Positions 1 through 5,082 of a stretch of DNA of 5,082 nt are shown here, piece by piece. The stretch covers positions 1 through 5,082 of the forward strand of contig JAMPYD010000188.1 of assembly GCA_023700845.1 (NCBI GenBank), read 5' to 3'. Position numbers and translations under genes: made by a program. This DNA is from Elusimicrobiota bacterium. GTDB taxonomy: Bacteria; Elusimicrobiota; Elusimicrobia; UBA1565; UBA9628. The number at the start of each line of letters is the position of its first letter. Positions within the stretch are counted from its first letter, which is position 1. The notes under the pieces were generated by a model that worked only from the letters and a program-made list of their open reading frames with translations, ran no database searches and was not told the DNA's origin.

Positions 1-1164
1 GCCGCCGCTCCGGCGGCGGCGCAGGCCCCGTCACCGGCGTCCGCCCTCGACGAGGTGATCACCCCGGCGCCCGCGTCCTCGTCGGACCTCGCCAGCTACG
101 GCGGCCGTTCCCCGGCGGCGATGGTGATGCCCCCGGCCCCGTCGGCGCCGCCGGCGCCCGCCGCGGCCGCCGCTCCCGCCGCGGCCGCCGGCGCTTCGTC
201 GCCCCCGACGTTCACCTTGACGGGCACCGGCGTGGGAAACACGCAGGGCCTGCCCGCGGCCTCCGGCGGCGGCCTGTCGGGCATCAACTCCTTGCTGAAC
301 AGCCTGATGGGCGTTCCGCAGTCCGCGCCGCGGGTCATGCCGGCCCAGGCGGCCCTGCCTCCCTTCAACCGGGTCACGCCGTCCCGCCCGGGCATCATCA
401 CGGTGGGCCCGGCGGGCGCGCCGGGCGCGGACACCTCGAGCCTGCGCGACGCGGCGTTCAGCGCGGGCAACGACGACCTCATCCTGGTCAAGCCCGGGAC
501 CTACGACGGCCCGATCGAGATCGCGGGCAAGTCGGTGCGCATCCGCGGCACCGGCGCCCGGGCCGGGGAGGTCACGGTGAAATGGACGGGGCCCGGCGCG
601 ACGGTCAGCGTGCGCGGCGGCGCGCTCGACCTGGAGAGGATCCGCGTCGAGCGCGGCGCCTCCTACGCCTATCCCCAGACCGAGCCGGGCGGGGCCGTCT
701 ACGCGATCGCCTCGACCCTGACCATGCGCAAGGCCGAGCTCAGCAGCGTCGACCCGTCGGCGCCGCCGCTGATCGCCGAGCAGGGCGGCAAGCCCTCCCG
801 GGTCGCGGCCGAGGACTCCCTGTTCAGCGGCTCCACGGCCAACGTGCTGGTGCGCGGGCCGGTCAAGGTCCGGCTCGAGCGCGTGACGTTCAACGCGTCC
901 GGCCACCCGCTCGCCGCCTGGATCGACGCCGTCGTCGAGCTCGTCGACTGCCGCTTCGACGGCGGGGCGGGGCTCCTGATCCACGCCTACGAGGGCGCCC
1001 GCGCGACCGTGACGGGCCGCCACAAGCCCCCGGTCAACACGGTGCGCGGCAGCCAGGCCACCGCGTTCGAGGAGAGCTTCGGGGAGACGCGGGCCCCGTC
1101 CTCGCGGGGCGGATTCGTGCGGGACATCTTCCGGCGCGGGCGCCAGGCCGGATCCCTTCCATGA
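1..1164 (+). CDS. Right-handed parallel beta-helix repeat protein, 5'-truncated by window edge
   Basis: The frame is open from base 1 to the TGA at 1162-1164 (387 visible residues), and its Ala/Pro-rich composition continues to the edge. I therefore take the GTG at 55 as internal and the gene as starting left of the window. Visible residues 1 to about 75 are low-complexity Ala/Pro/Ser-rich linker. From about 131 the protein reads as a pectate-lyase-like beta-helix: a GIITVGPAG strand, a DTSSLRDAAFSAG helix, then LILVKPGTYDGPIEI and VRIRGTG, the usual opening rungs of DUF1565/Beta_helix-type proteins. Short strand-turn rungs with repeated V/I/L-x-V/L patterns follow to about residue 342 (for example VSVRGGALDLERIRVERG and KVRLERVTFNASG). 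The tail is basic (RDIFRRGRQ). No pectate-lyase catalytic signature is evident, so an enzymatic role is unproven and a binding or scaffold role is equally possible. Location cannot be judged because the N-terminus is missing. It is very likely co-transcribed with the downstream AAA+ gene. Confidence 0.8.
   Translation, partial: AAAPAAAQAPSPASALDEVITPAPASSSDLASYGGRSPAAMVMPPAPSAPPAPAAAAAPAAAAGASSPPTFTLTGTGVGNTQGLPAASGGGLSGINSLLNSLMGVPQSAPRVMPAQAALPPFNRVTPSRPGIITVGPAGAPGADTSSLRDAAFSAGNDDLILVKPGTYDGPIEIAGKSVRIRGTGARAGEVTVKWTGPGATVSVRGGALDLERIRVERGASYAYPQTEPGGAVYAIASTLTMRKAELSSVDPSAPPLIAEQGGKPSRVAAEDSLFSGSTANVLVRGPVKVRLERVTFNASGHPLAAWIDAVVELVDCRFDGGAGLLIHAYEGARATVTGRHKPPVNTVRGSQATAFEESFGETRAPSSRGGFVRDIFRRGRQAGSLP
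157..192 (+). repeat. 18-bp tandem duplication in Ala/Pro linker
   Basis: A 16-nt unit, CCCGCCGCGGCCGCCG, occurs at 157-172 and again at 175-190, giving an 18-bp period. It encodes PAAAAA followed by PAAAAG. The copies are identical at the nucleotide level over 16 bases, not just in amino acids, which suggests a recent slippage duplication in the linker preceding the beta-helix. Confidence 0.75.
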
Positions 1165-1168
1165 GGAG
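1163..1168 (+). promoter_or_regulatory. Shine-Dalgarno of AAA+ gene overlapping upstream stop
   Basis: GAGGAG begins inside the TGA stop of the beta-helix gene (1162-1164) and lies 6 nt before the GTG at 1175. This supports the GTG as the real start and points to translational coupling of the two genes. Confidence 0.75.
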
Positions 1169-1174
1169 AAAACA

Positions 1175-2176
1175 GTGAGCGATCTTTCCAAGATGACGGA
1201 CTGGGCCAAGCTGCAGGGCATGCTCAAGGCCTCGAGCTCGGAGAGCCAGCGCTTCACGATCGACGAGGGCAAGCTCGCCGCGCACCTGCGCTCGCGCGTG
1301 AAGGGGCAGGACGAGATCGTCGAGGACGTCGCCCGCCTCATCCGCCTGAGCTGGATGAAGGACAAGCGCACGCGGCCGGTGTGCAACCTGCTCTTCCTCG
1401 GCCCCACCGGCACGGGCAAGACCGAGCTGGCGAAGGCCATCTGCGAGCACCTGTTCGGCGACGAGCAGGCCCTGCTGCGCTTCGACTGCTCCGAGCTGGC
1501 CAGCGCCGAGATGGGCAAGTCGCGGCTGACCGGCGCGTCGTCGGGCTACGTCGGCTCCGAGCAGGGAGGTCAGCTGACCCGCCCGATGTTCGCCAACCCC
1601 AAGCGCGTCGTGCTCTTCGACGAGATCGAGAAGGCGCACCCGACCGTCTTCGACCTCCTGCTCCAGGTCATGGGCGAGGGGCGCCTGACCGAGCAGGGCA
1701 GCGGGAAGACCGCCGACTTCACGCAGTCGGTGATCATCATGACGAGCAACGCGCTCGCCGACTCGATGGGCAAGGCGGTGCAGGGGCTGACCGACTACCC
1801 CCGCATCATGAACGCGATCAAGACCTTGCTCGCCGAGAGCGGGACCTTCCGCCCCGAGATCCTCGGCCGCGTGGACAAGGTCTACCTGTTCAAGCCGCTG
1901 GCCGGCATGCAGGTCGCCGAGATCTCCTTGCTCAAGATCTCCAAGCTCGGCCAGGAGTACGGCATCGAGACCCACTTCGTCGCGCCCGAGCTGATCATCC
2001 AGGCCCTCGAGGCGAACATCCGCGTCAGCAAGTTCGGCATCCGCGAGCTCGAGCGGATCCTGTTCGACCGCTACGCGTCGTACTTCGTCGAGGCCCGCGC
2101 CGCCAACGCCAAGTCCGTGTCCTTCGAGGTCGCCGAGGACGGGACCATCGTCTGCAAGCGCGACCCGGCGCCCTAG
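1175..2176 (+). CDS. Single-ring AAA+ ATPase of ClpA/ClpB D2 type
   Basis: The protein has 333 residues and a GTG start fixed by the GAGGAG 6 nt upstream. After about 40 residues, RVKGQDEIVEDV opens the domain as in ClpB D2. Visible motifs are: Walker A GPTGTGKT (76-83); pore loop GYVG (124-127, Tyr125) within a G-x-x-x-GYVG-x-E-x-GG pattern; Walker B VVLFDEIEKAH (145-155); sensor 1 IIMTSN (Asn192); arginine-finger region FRPEILGRVD (225-234); and a small C-terminal domain with sensor 2 GIRELER (288-294, Arg290). All ATPase and pore residues look intact, so an active threading ATPase (unfoldase or disaggregase) is expected in the cytosol, probably as a hexamer. It has no N-domain, D1 ring or coiled-coil M-domain (ClpB is about 860 residues), no ClpX-type zinc finger, and no recognisable IGF/IGL ClpP-docking loop. 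It follows the beta-helix gene by 10 nt; what it acts on is unknown. Confidence 0.92.
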   Translation: MSDLSKMTDWAKLQGMLKASSSESQRFTIDEGKLAAHLRSRVKGQDEIVEDVARLIRLSWMKDKRTRPVCNLLFLGPTGTGKTELAKAICEHLFGDEQALLRFDCSELASAEMGKSRLTGASSGYVGSEQGGQLTRPMFANPKRVVLFDEIEKAHPTVFDLLLQVMGEGRLTEQGSGKTADFTQSVIIMTSNALADSMGKAVQGLTDYPRIMNAIKTLLAESGTFRPEILGRVDKVYLFKPLAGMQVAEISLLKISKLGQEYGIETHFVAPELIIQALEANIRVSKFGIRELERILFDRYASYFVEARAANAKSVSFEVAEDGTIVCKRDPAP

Positions 2177-2185
2177 GGGGCCGGG
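2164..2185. terminator. Near-perfect palindrome centred on shared CTAG stops
   Basis: Bases 2164-2185 form a 22-bp palindrome with a single mismatched pair (2170/2179), centred on the CTAG (2173-2176) that supplies both convergent stop codons. As RNA, either strand could fold into a GC-rich hairpin with CTAG as the loop. Neither side has a T-tract, so it is not a canonical intrinsic terminator. It may still block or slow both transcripts at the convergence point. The symmetry may partly arise by chance in such GC-rich sequence. Confidence 0.35.
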
Positions 2186-2631
2186 GCCTCGCACGGCTCG
2201 TCCCAGTTCCGCCGCACGAAGCGGTGCTTCTTCGTGCCCGGGATGGTGACGTACAGCGCGCGCCGGGAGAGGACGAAGTTCGGCACCTTCGCGGCGTAGT
2301 CCCCGGGGCCGGGCGTCGGCTTCACCGCGTCCGGGTGGGTGTGGACGATGGCGATCGTCTTCAGCGGATAGTATTGGACGGGGAGCTGATAGGCCTCGCG
2401 CGTCATCGGGACGAAGACGATCGCGTCGCCGTCGGGCGTCCGGTCCACGCGGAAGGCCGCCTCGTACTCCTCGCGGCCGGAGCCGCCCAGGGCCCACGCC
2501 TCCTTGAAGGCGGCGATGATCTCCGGGCGGCATTCGAACGGCGCCGGGTCGACGAACGGCTCGCCGACGGGAACGCCGGCGGGGACGGCGGGGGCCAGGG
2601 CCAGGCTGAGGAGGAGGCTCGCGGTATTCAT
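2173..2631 (-). CDS. Exported JAB/MPN (JAMM) metalloprotease-like protein
   Basis: The protein has 152 residues and ATG at 2629-2631. I chose this start because a hydrophobic signal-like segment (MNTASLLLSLALAPAVPAG) begins there; upstream codons in this frame belong to a chance extension into the BI-1 gene. The Shine-Dalgarno is weak (GGGGGA, 13 nt away). The core motif VHTHPDAVKPTPGPGD supplies His97, His99 and Asp111, the zinc ligands of the JAMM pattern (HxHP...SxxD), and Glu55 in EYEAAF is the best candidate for the upstream catalytic Glu. The domain resembles short JAB/DUF4329-type proteins, which act as isopeptidases or peptidases. Two oddities: the usual Ser of SxxD is Gly108, and the only two cysteines (34 and 147) bracket the domain, suggesting a disulfide in the periplasm. 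The signal has no Lys/Arg n-region, so export is likely but not certain. It lies 53 nt downstream of the BI-1 gene on the same strand, probably in one transcript. Confidence 0.75.
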   Translation of the reverse strand: MNTASLLLSLALAPAVPAGVPVGEPFVDPAPFECRPEIIAAFKEAWALGGSGREEYEAAFRVDRTPDGDAIVFVPMTREAYQLPVQYYPLKTIAIVHTHPDAVKPTPGPGDYAAKVPNFVLSRRALYVTIPGTKKHRFVRRNWDEPCEAPAP

Positions 2632-2684
2632 CGCGAGTTGGACGTCCCCCGGGGCCGGAAAGTGTCGCGGAAAGGCCCGGGCGG

Positions 2685-3386
2685 TCAGTCCCGGCGGCGG
2701 CCGGTCAGGCGCAGAAGGCTCAGGAACAGGTTGATGAAGTCGAGGTAGAGGGTGAGCGCCCCGGAGATCGCCTCCTTGGTGTCCTCGTCGGTCCCCGCGT
2801 TGCCGATGACGTTCATCGCCTTGATCTTCTGGGTGTCGTAGGCGGTCAGGCCGGTGAAGATGATCACGCTCAGGATCGAGAGCGCCCACTCGATCGCGGG
2901 GCTCTTGATCCACCAGTTCACGACCGAGGCGAGGATGACGCCGATGAGGCCCATGAACATGAAGTTGCCCATCGAGGTGAGGTCGGTCTTCGTCACGTAG
3001 CCGTACCCGCTCATGACGGCGAACATCCCGCCGGTCAGGAAGAAGGCGTTGGCGATGGAGCCGCGCGTGTAGACCAGGAAGATGACGGACAGGGTCACGC
3101 CGCTGAGCGCGGCATAAAAGAGGAAGGCCAGGCGCGCGGTGCCGACCTCCATCGTCTTCACCCAGCCCGACAGGACCACGACCAGGCCGAGCTCGGCGAT
3201 CAACAGGCCGTAGAAGAGGATCTTGTTCTGGACGAGGGCCATGATCATGCGCGGATCGGAGGCCATGTACAGGGCGCAGGCGCCGGTGACGGCGAGGCCG
3301 GCGCTCATCCAGGCGTAGACCTTCTGGATGAAGGCGCGGGATTCGATCTCGGCGGCGGACATCAGGCCCGGGGGGGAATAGCTCAT
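2685..3386 (-). CDS. Bax inhibitor-1 / YbhL-YccA family membrane protein
   Basis: The protein has 233 residues, typical for bacterial BI-1 proteins. ATG at 3384-3386 is chosen because family similarity starts just after it; the frame remains open far upstream only as an antisense artefact. About seven hydrophobic helices can be seen, near residues 23-43, 54-74, 82-106, 110-130, 139-160, 165-183 and 207-227. The C-terminal signature is clear: FTGLTAYDTQKIK and ALTLYLDFINLFLSLLRL. Asp184 and Asp216 occupy the places of the paired aspartates that form the pH-sensitive latch in the Bacillus homologue YetJ, a calcium-leak channel. The family acts in the inner membrane, and in bacteria it is linked to calcium leak (YetJ) or to FtsH interaction (YccA). 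Expression probably comes from the promoter at 3393-3421. No Shine-Dalgarno precedes the ATG, and the predicted transcript start lies at or next to it. Confidence 0.93.
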   Translation of the reverse strand: MSYSPPGLMSAAEIESRAFIQKVYAWMSAGLAVTGACALYMASDPRMIMALVQNKILFYGLLIAELGLVVVLSGWVKTMEVGTARLAFLFYAALSGVTLSVIFLVYTRGSIANAFFLTGGMFAVMSGYGYVTKTDLTSMGNFMFMGLIGVILASVVNWWIKSPAIEWALSILSVIIFTGLTAYDTQKIKAMNVIGNAGTDEDTKEAISGALTLYLDFINLFLSLLRLTGRRRD

Positions 3387-3392
3387 GGGAAC

Positions 3393-3421
3393 AGTGTATG
3401 ACCTGGGCCGCGGCCCGTCAA
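3393..3421 (-). promoter_or_regulatory. Sigma70-type promoter for BI-1 gene, leaderless start predicted
   Basis: Read on the minus strand, TTGACG (3416-3421) and TACACT (3393-3398) are separated by exactly 17 bp. Only 6 nt (GTTCCC) lie between the -10 box and the ATG at 3386, so transcription should begin at or within a base or two of the A of ATG. This fits the absence of a Shine-Dalgarno. Confidence 0.65.
3405..3416. promoter_or_regulatory. 12-bp palindrome in BI-1 promoter spacer, possible operator
   Basis: GGGCCGCGGCCC is a perfect inverted repeat lying between the -35 and -10 boxes of the leftward promoter and touching the last base of its -35. A dimeric repressor or a MerR-like spacer-binding regulator could bind such a site. 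No regulator gene is in view, and short GC palindromes are common in this sequence. Confidence 0.3.
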
Positions 3422-3431
3422 GACTTCGCCC

Positions 3432-3460
3432 TTGACAGGTCCAGGCGTCGGGGCTACACT
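3432..3460 (+). promoter_or_regulatory. Sigma70-type promoter for the S8 protease gene
   Basis: A perfect TTGACA (-35, 3432-3437) and TACACT (-10, 3455-3460) are separated by 17 bp. The predicted start near 3467 gives a leader of about 19 nt that contains the Shine-Dalgarno of the protease gene. Its -35 is separated by 10 bp from the -35 of the opposing BI-1 promoter. Confidence 0.75.
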
Positions 3461-3472
3461 GGCGGAGACGTC

Positions 3473-3478
3473 GGAGGA
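3473..3478 (+). promoter_or_regulatory. Shine-Dalgarno of the S8 protease gene
   Basis: GGAGGA ends 7 nt before the ATG at 3486. This is a near-ideal site and fixes the start immediately before the signal peptide. Confidence 0.8.
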
Positions 3479-3485
3479 CCCCTCT

Positions 3486-5082
3486 ATGCACGCCCCTCGA
3501 CTCCTGCTTCTGCTGGCTCTCGCCGTATTGCCGGGCGCCGTCCGCGCCGGCACCGAGGTCGCTCCGATCCCGGAGTTGCCGATCGCCGTTACGATCCGCA
3601 GGGCGCCGCCCGCCCTCCCTTTGGGGCCCGACGAGGAGCCGGCCGTCCCCGTCTCGCCCTCGGTCCGGGAGGCGCTCAAGAAGGTCGGCTGGAAGGTCCT
3701 GAAGGACGGGGGCCTCGAGCGCCTCGACGGCGCCGACAAAGGCTTCATTCCCCTCCAGTATCTCTCCATGGCGGACCTCACCTGGCGCAACGGGGAGCTG
3801 ATCTTCGCCCGGACGCCGATGCCCGTGTCGCACGAGATGTTCGCCCCGATGCTCAAGGGCCTGTCCTCCTTCACCTCGGCGGCCTCCGTCGAGCGCGCGA
3901 AGGCCGGCTCGGCCCTGGCGGCCTGGGGCTTCCCGCCGAGCGTCGACGGCCGCCGCCTGTACAACCCGGGCGGCGAGGCGACGTATTACGGGATCATGCT
4001 CCACTCCTTCTTCGCGTCGAAGCCCGACCTGGTCGCCAGGCTCGGCGTCGAGCGGACCTCCCAGGCCCTCGATCTCCTCGACGAGGCCTTCTTCCACGCG
4101 TTCCGCAAGCAGGCGCCGGACGTCGCCCAGGTCAGCCTCGACCGCGCGCGCGTGATCCTGTTCGCGCCCGCGCGCGGGGGCGAAACCCCGCTCGGCGCGC
4201 CGTCCCTGAAGGCCCGCCCCGACCCCGCCGCGATGCTGAAGGACTACAAGACCCGGATTCAGGCCGAGGCGGACGCCGCGCTGAAGGCCGGCGACGAGGT
4301 CCGGCGCAAGGACAGCGTCGAGGCCCTGGCGGTGCTCAACACCTTGGAAAGGCAGCGCATGAACCACTCCCTCGACCTGGCCGTCGTGCCCGAGCCGGGC
4401 AAGGCGCCGGCGGACGAGCCTCTCCCGGGCCCGGAGCCCGAGTACACCCCCCTGGCGTCCGGCCTTCCCGGGGTGCTGCGCGTCCTCGAGCGCGTCAACG
4501 GCAAGCCCCTGACCTCGGATCAGCAGGAGAACCTGATCCGCTCGTTTCCGATGGGCGACCTGGTCTGGCGCATGGGCGCCCAGGACCTCTGGAGGCAGGG
4601 CCTGACCGGCAAGGGCGTCAGGGTCGCGGTCATCGACGAGGGCGTCGCCGAGAACCAGGAGCTGGACGCGGCGGTCAAGGCTCGCGTCAACCTCACCTCC
4701 CAGCGCGGCGAAGGCTCCGTCGGCGATCACGGCACCCACGTCGCGGGCATCATCCACGCGCTGGCGCCCGACGCCGAGCTGCGCAGCTACGCGGCGCTCG
4801 CCAGCGACGGCAGCAACCCCATGCTCCGGGAGTTCTCGGACGCGCCGATCATCAACGCGATCCACCGGGCCGTCAAGGACGGCAACCATGTCATCAACAT
4901 GAGCCTGGGCTCCGCGGCCGGCCCCTCCGCCGACATGGCGCGCGTCGTCGAGGAGTACGCGAGCAAGGGCGTGATCTTCCTCATCGCGACGGGGAACTCG
5001 CGGGCCAAGGACGGCGGCGTCGGCGCGCCCTCCTCGGCGCCCTCCGCGATCTCGGTCGGCTCCCTCAACGCGGCGGGGCGGA
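3486..5082 (+). CDS. Secreted subtilisin-like (S8) serine protease with long N-terminal region, 3'-truncated
   Basis: The frame is open from ATG 3486 to the right edge, giving 532 visible residues with no stop. Residues 1-21 form a signal peptide (Arg5, a run of leucines, likely cleavage after AVRA). Residues 22-60 are Pro-rich. Residues 60-325 match no domain I recognise; 250-292 are charged and helical-looking, followed by a Pro/Glu-rich linker (302-322). The S8 catalytic domain starts at about 365 (LWRQGLTGKGVRVAVIDEGV), with catalytic Asp384 in an IDEG motif where IDTG is usual. Catalytic His415 is in HGTHVAG, NMSLGS is the usual structural strand, and Asn504 in ATGN is the oxyanion-hole residue. 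The GTSMA serine would fall beyond the window, so activity cannot be confirmed. Family members cleave proteins outside the cytoplasm, and the long N-terminal part may be a pro-domain or a targeting domain. A strong promoter and Shine-Dalgarno precede it, divergent from the BI-1 gene. Confidence 0.92.
   Translation, partial: MHAPRLLLLLALAVLPGAVRAGTEVAPIPELPIAVTIRRAPPALPLGPDEEPAVPVSPSVREALKKVGWKVLKDGGLERLDGADKGFIPLQYLSMADLTWRNGELIFARTPMPVSHEMFAPMLKGLSSFTSAASVERAKAGSALAAWGFPPSVDGRRLYNPGGEATYYGIMLHSFFASKPDLVARLGVERTSQALDLLDEAFFHAFRKQAPDVAQVSLDRARVILFAPARGGETPLGAPSLKARPDPAAMLKDYKTRIQAEADAALKAGDEVRRKDSVEALAVLNTLERQRMNHSLDLAVVPEPGKAPADEPLPGPEPEYTPLASGLPGVLRVLERVNGKPLTSDQQENLIRSFPMGDLVWRMGAQDLWRQGLTGKGVRVAVIDEGVAENQELDAAVKARVNLTSQRGEGSVGDHGTHVAGIIHALAPDAELRSYAALASDGSNPMLREFSDAPIINAIHRAVKDGNHVINMSLGSAAGPSADMARVVEEYASKGVIFLIATGNSRAKDGGVGAPSSAPSAISVGSLNAAGR

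Noticed and set aside
55..57. GTG as the true start of the beta-helix gene
   Set aside because: The frame is open to base 1 with the same Ala/Pro-rich composition, and no convincing Shine-Dalgarno precedes the GTG. A start left of the window is more likely, though GTG 55 cannot be excluded.
31..2533. Long minus-strand open frames of 495 and 499 codons opposite the beta-helix and AAA+ genes
   Set aside because: Composition is Arg/Gly/Ala-rich with no recognisable domain, and the plus-strand frames carry clear family motifs. These are shadows caused by high GC content.
2649..2680. Possible hairpin (CCGGGGCC with GGCCCGG) between the BI-1 and JAMM genes
   Set aside because: The stem needs a bulge, has a 17-nt loop and no T-tract. 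In such GC-rich sequence it is weak evidence for a terminator or attenuator, and the 53-nt gap fits a simple operon spacer.
1381..2748. A 455-codon plus-strand open frame overlapping the AAA+ gene and running into the JAMM gene
   Set aside because: It is Arg/Pro-rich with no motif, sits out of frame with the intact ATPase and crosses a convergent gene junction.
2685..4889. A 734-codon minus-strand open frame extending the BI-1 gene upstream across the whole S8 gene
   Set aside because: Only the last 233 residues match a family. The rest is Arg/Gly/Val/Asp-rich antisense translation of the protease gene, and it would read through a strong divergent promoter. GC-rich coding DNA commonly leaves such frames open.
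1..5082. tRNA, rRNA, CRISPR array, insertion sequence or phage attachment site
   Set aside because: I saw no repeat-spacer pattern, transposase motif, terminal inverted repeats or RNA-gene signature. Nearly all of the window is occupied by the five genes.

Overview
The window is a GC-rich bacterial segment in which G or C fills most third codon positions. It holds five protein-coding genes, and both outermost ones run off the window edge. Two of the three complete or near-complete genes on the right half start with a signal peptide, and one other encodes a multispanning membrane protein. This fits a diderm (Gram-negative-type) bacterium. The combination recalls high-GC Elusimicrobiota or myxobacteria-like genomes, but this is only an impression: no marker gene is present.

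Layout. (1) Bases 1-1164 (+): the C-terminal part of a protein with an Ala/Pro-rich low-complexity stretch followed by a right-handed parallel beta-helix (pectate-lyase-like) region. (2) Bases 1175-2176 (+): a compact single-ring AAA+ ATPase matching the second ATPase domain (D2) of ClpA/ClpB. It starts 10 nt after gene 1, and its Shine-Dalgarno overlaps the gene 1 stop codon, so the two very likely form one transcript. (3) Bases 2173-2631 (-): a small, probably exported JAB/MPN (JAMM) metalloprotease-like protein. It converges on gene 2, and both stop codons are read from the same CTAG. (4) Bases 2685-3386 (-): a Bax inhibitor-1/YbhL-family seven-helix membrane protein, 53 nt upstream of and co-directional with gene 3. 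(5) Bases 3486-5082 (+): a secreted subtilisin-type (S8) serine protease with a ~340-residue N-terminal extension. The window ends before its catalytic serine.

Regulation. The 99-bp gap between genes 4 and 5 holds two back-to-back sigma70-type promoters. Both have a 17-bp spacer and the same -10 hexamer, TACACT. The rightward promoter leads to a short leader with a good Shine-Dalgarno. The leftward one puts its predicted start site on or beside the ATG of the BI-1 gene, which has no Shine-Dalgarno, so a leaderless mRNA is predicted. A perfect 12-bp palindrome fills part of the leftward spacer and could be an operator.

How the genes may work together. Genes 3-5 form a divergent, envelope-directed group: a membrane BI-1 protein, an exported JAMM-like protein and a secreted subtilisin. 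Genes 1-2 form a separate unit pairing a cytosolic unfoldase-like motor with a beta-helix protein. Functional links beyond gene order are inference. No RNA gene, insertion sequence, CRISPR array or defence system of a known type is visible.
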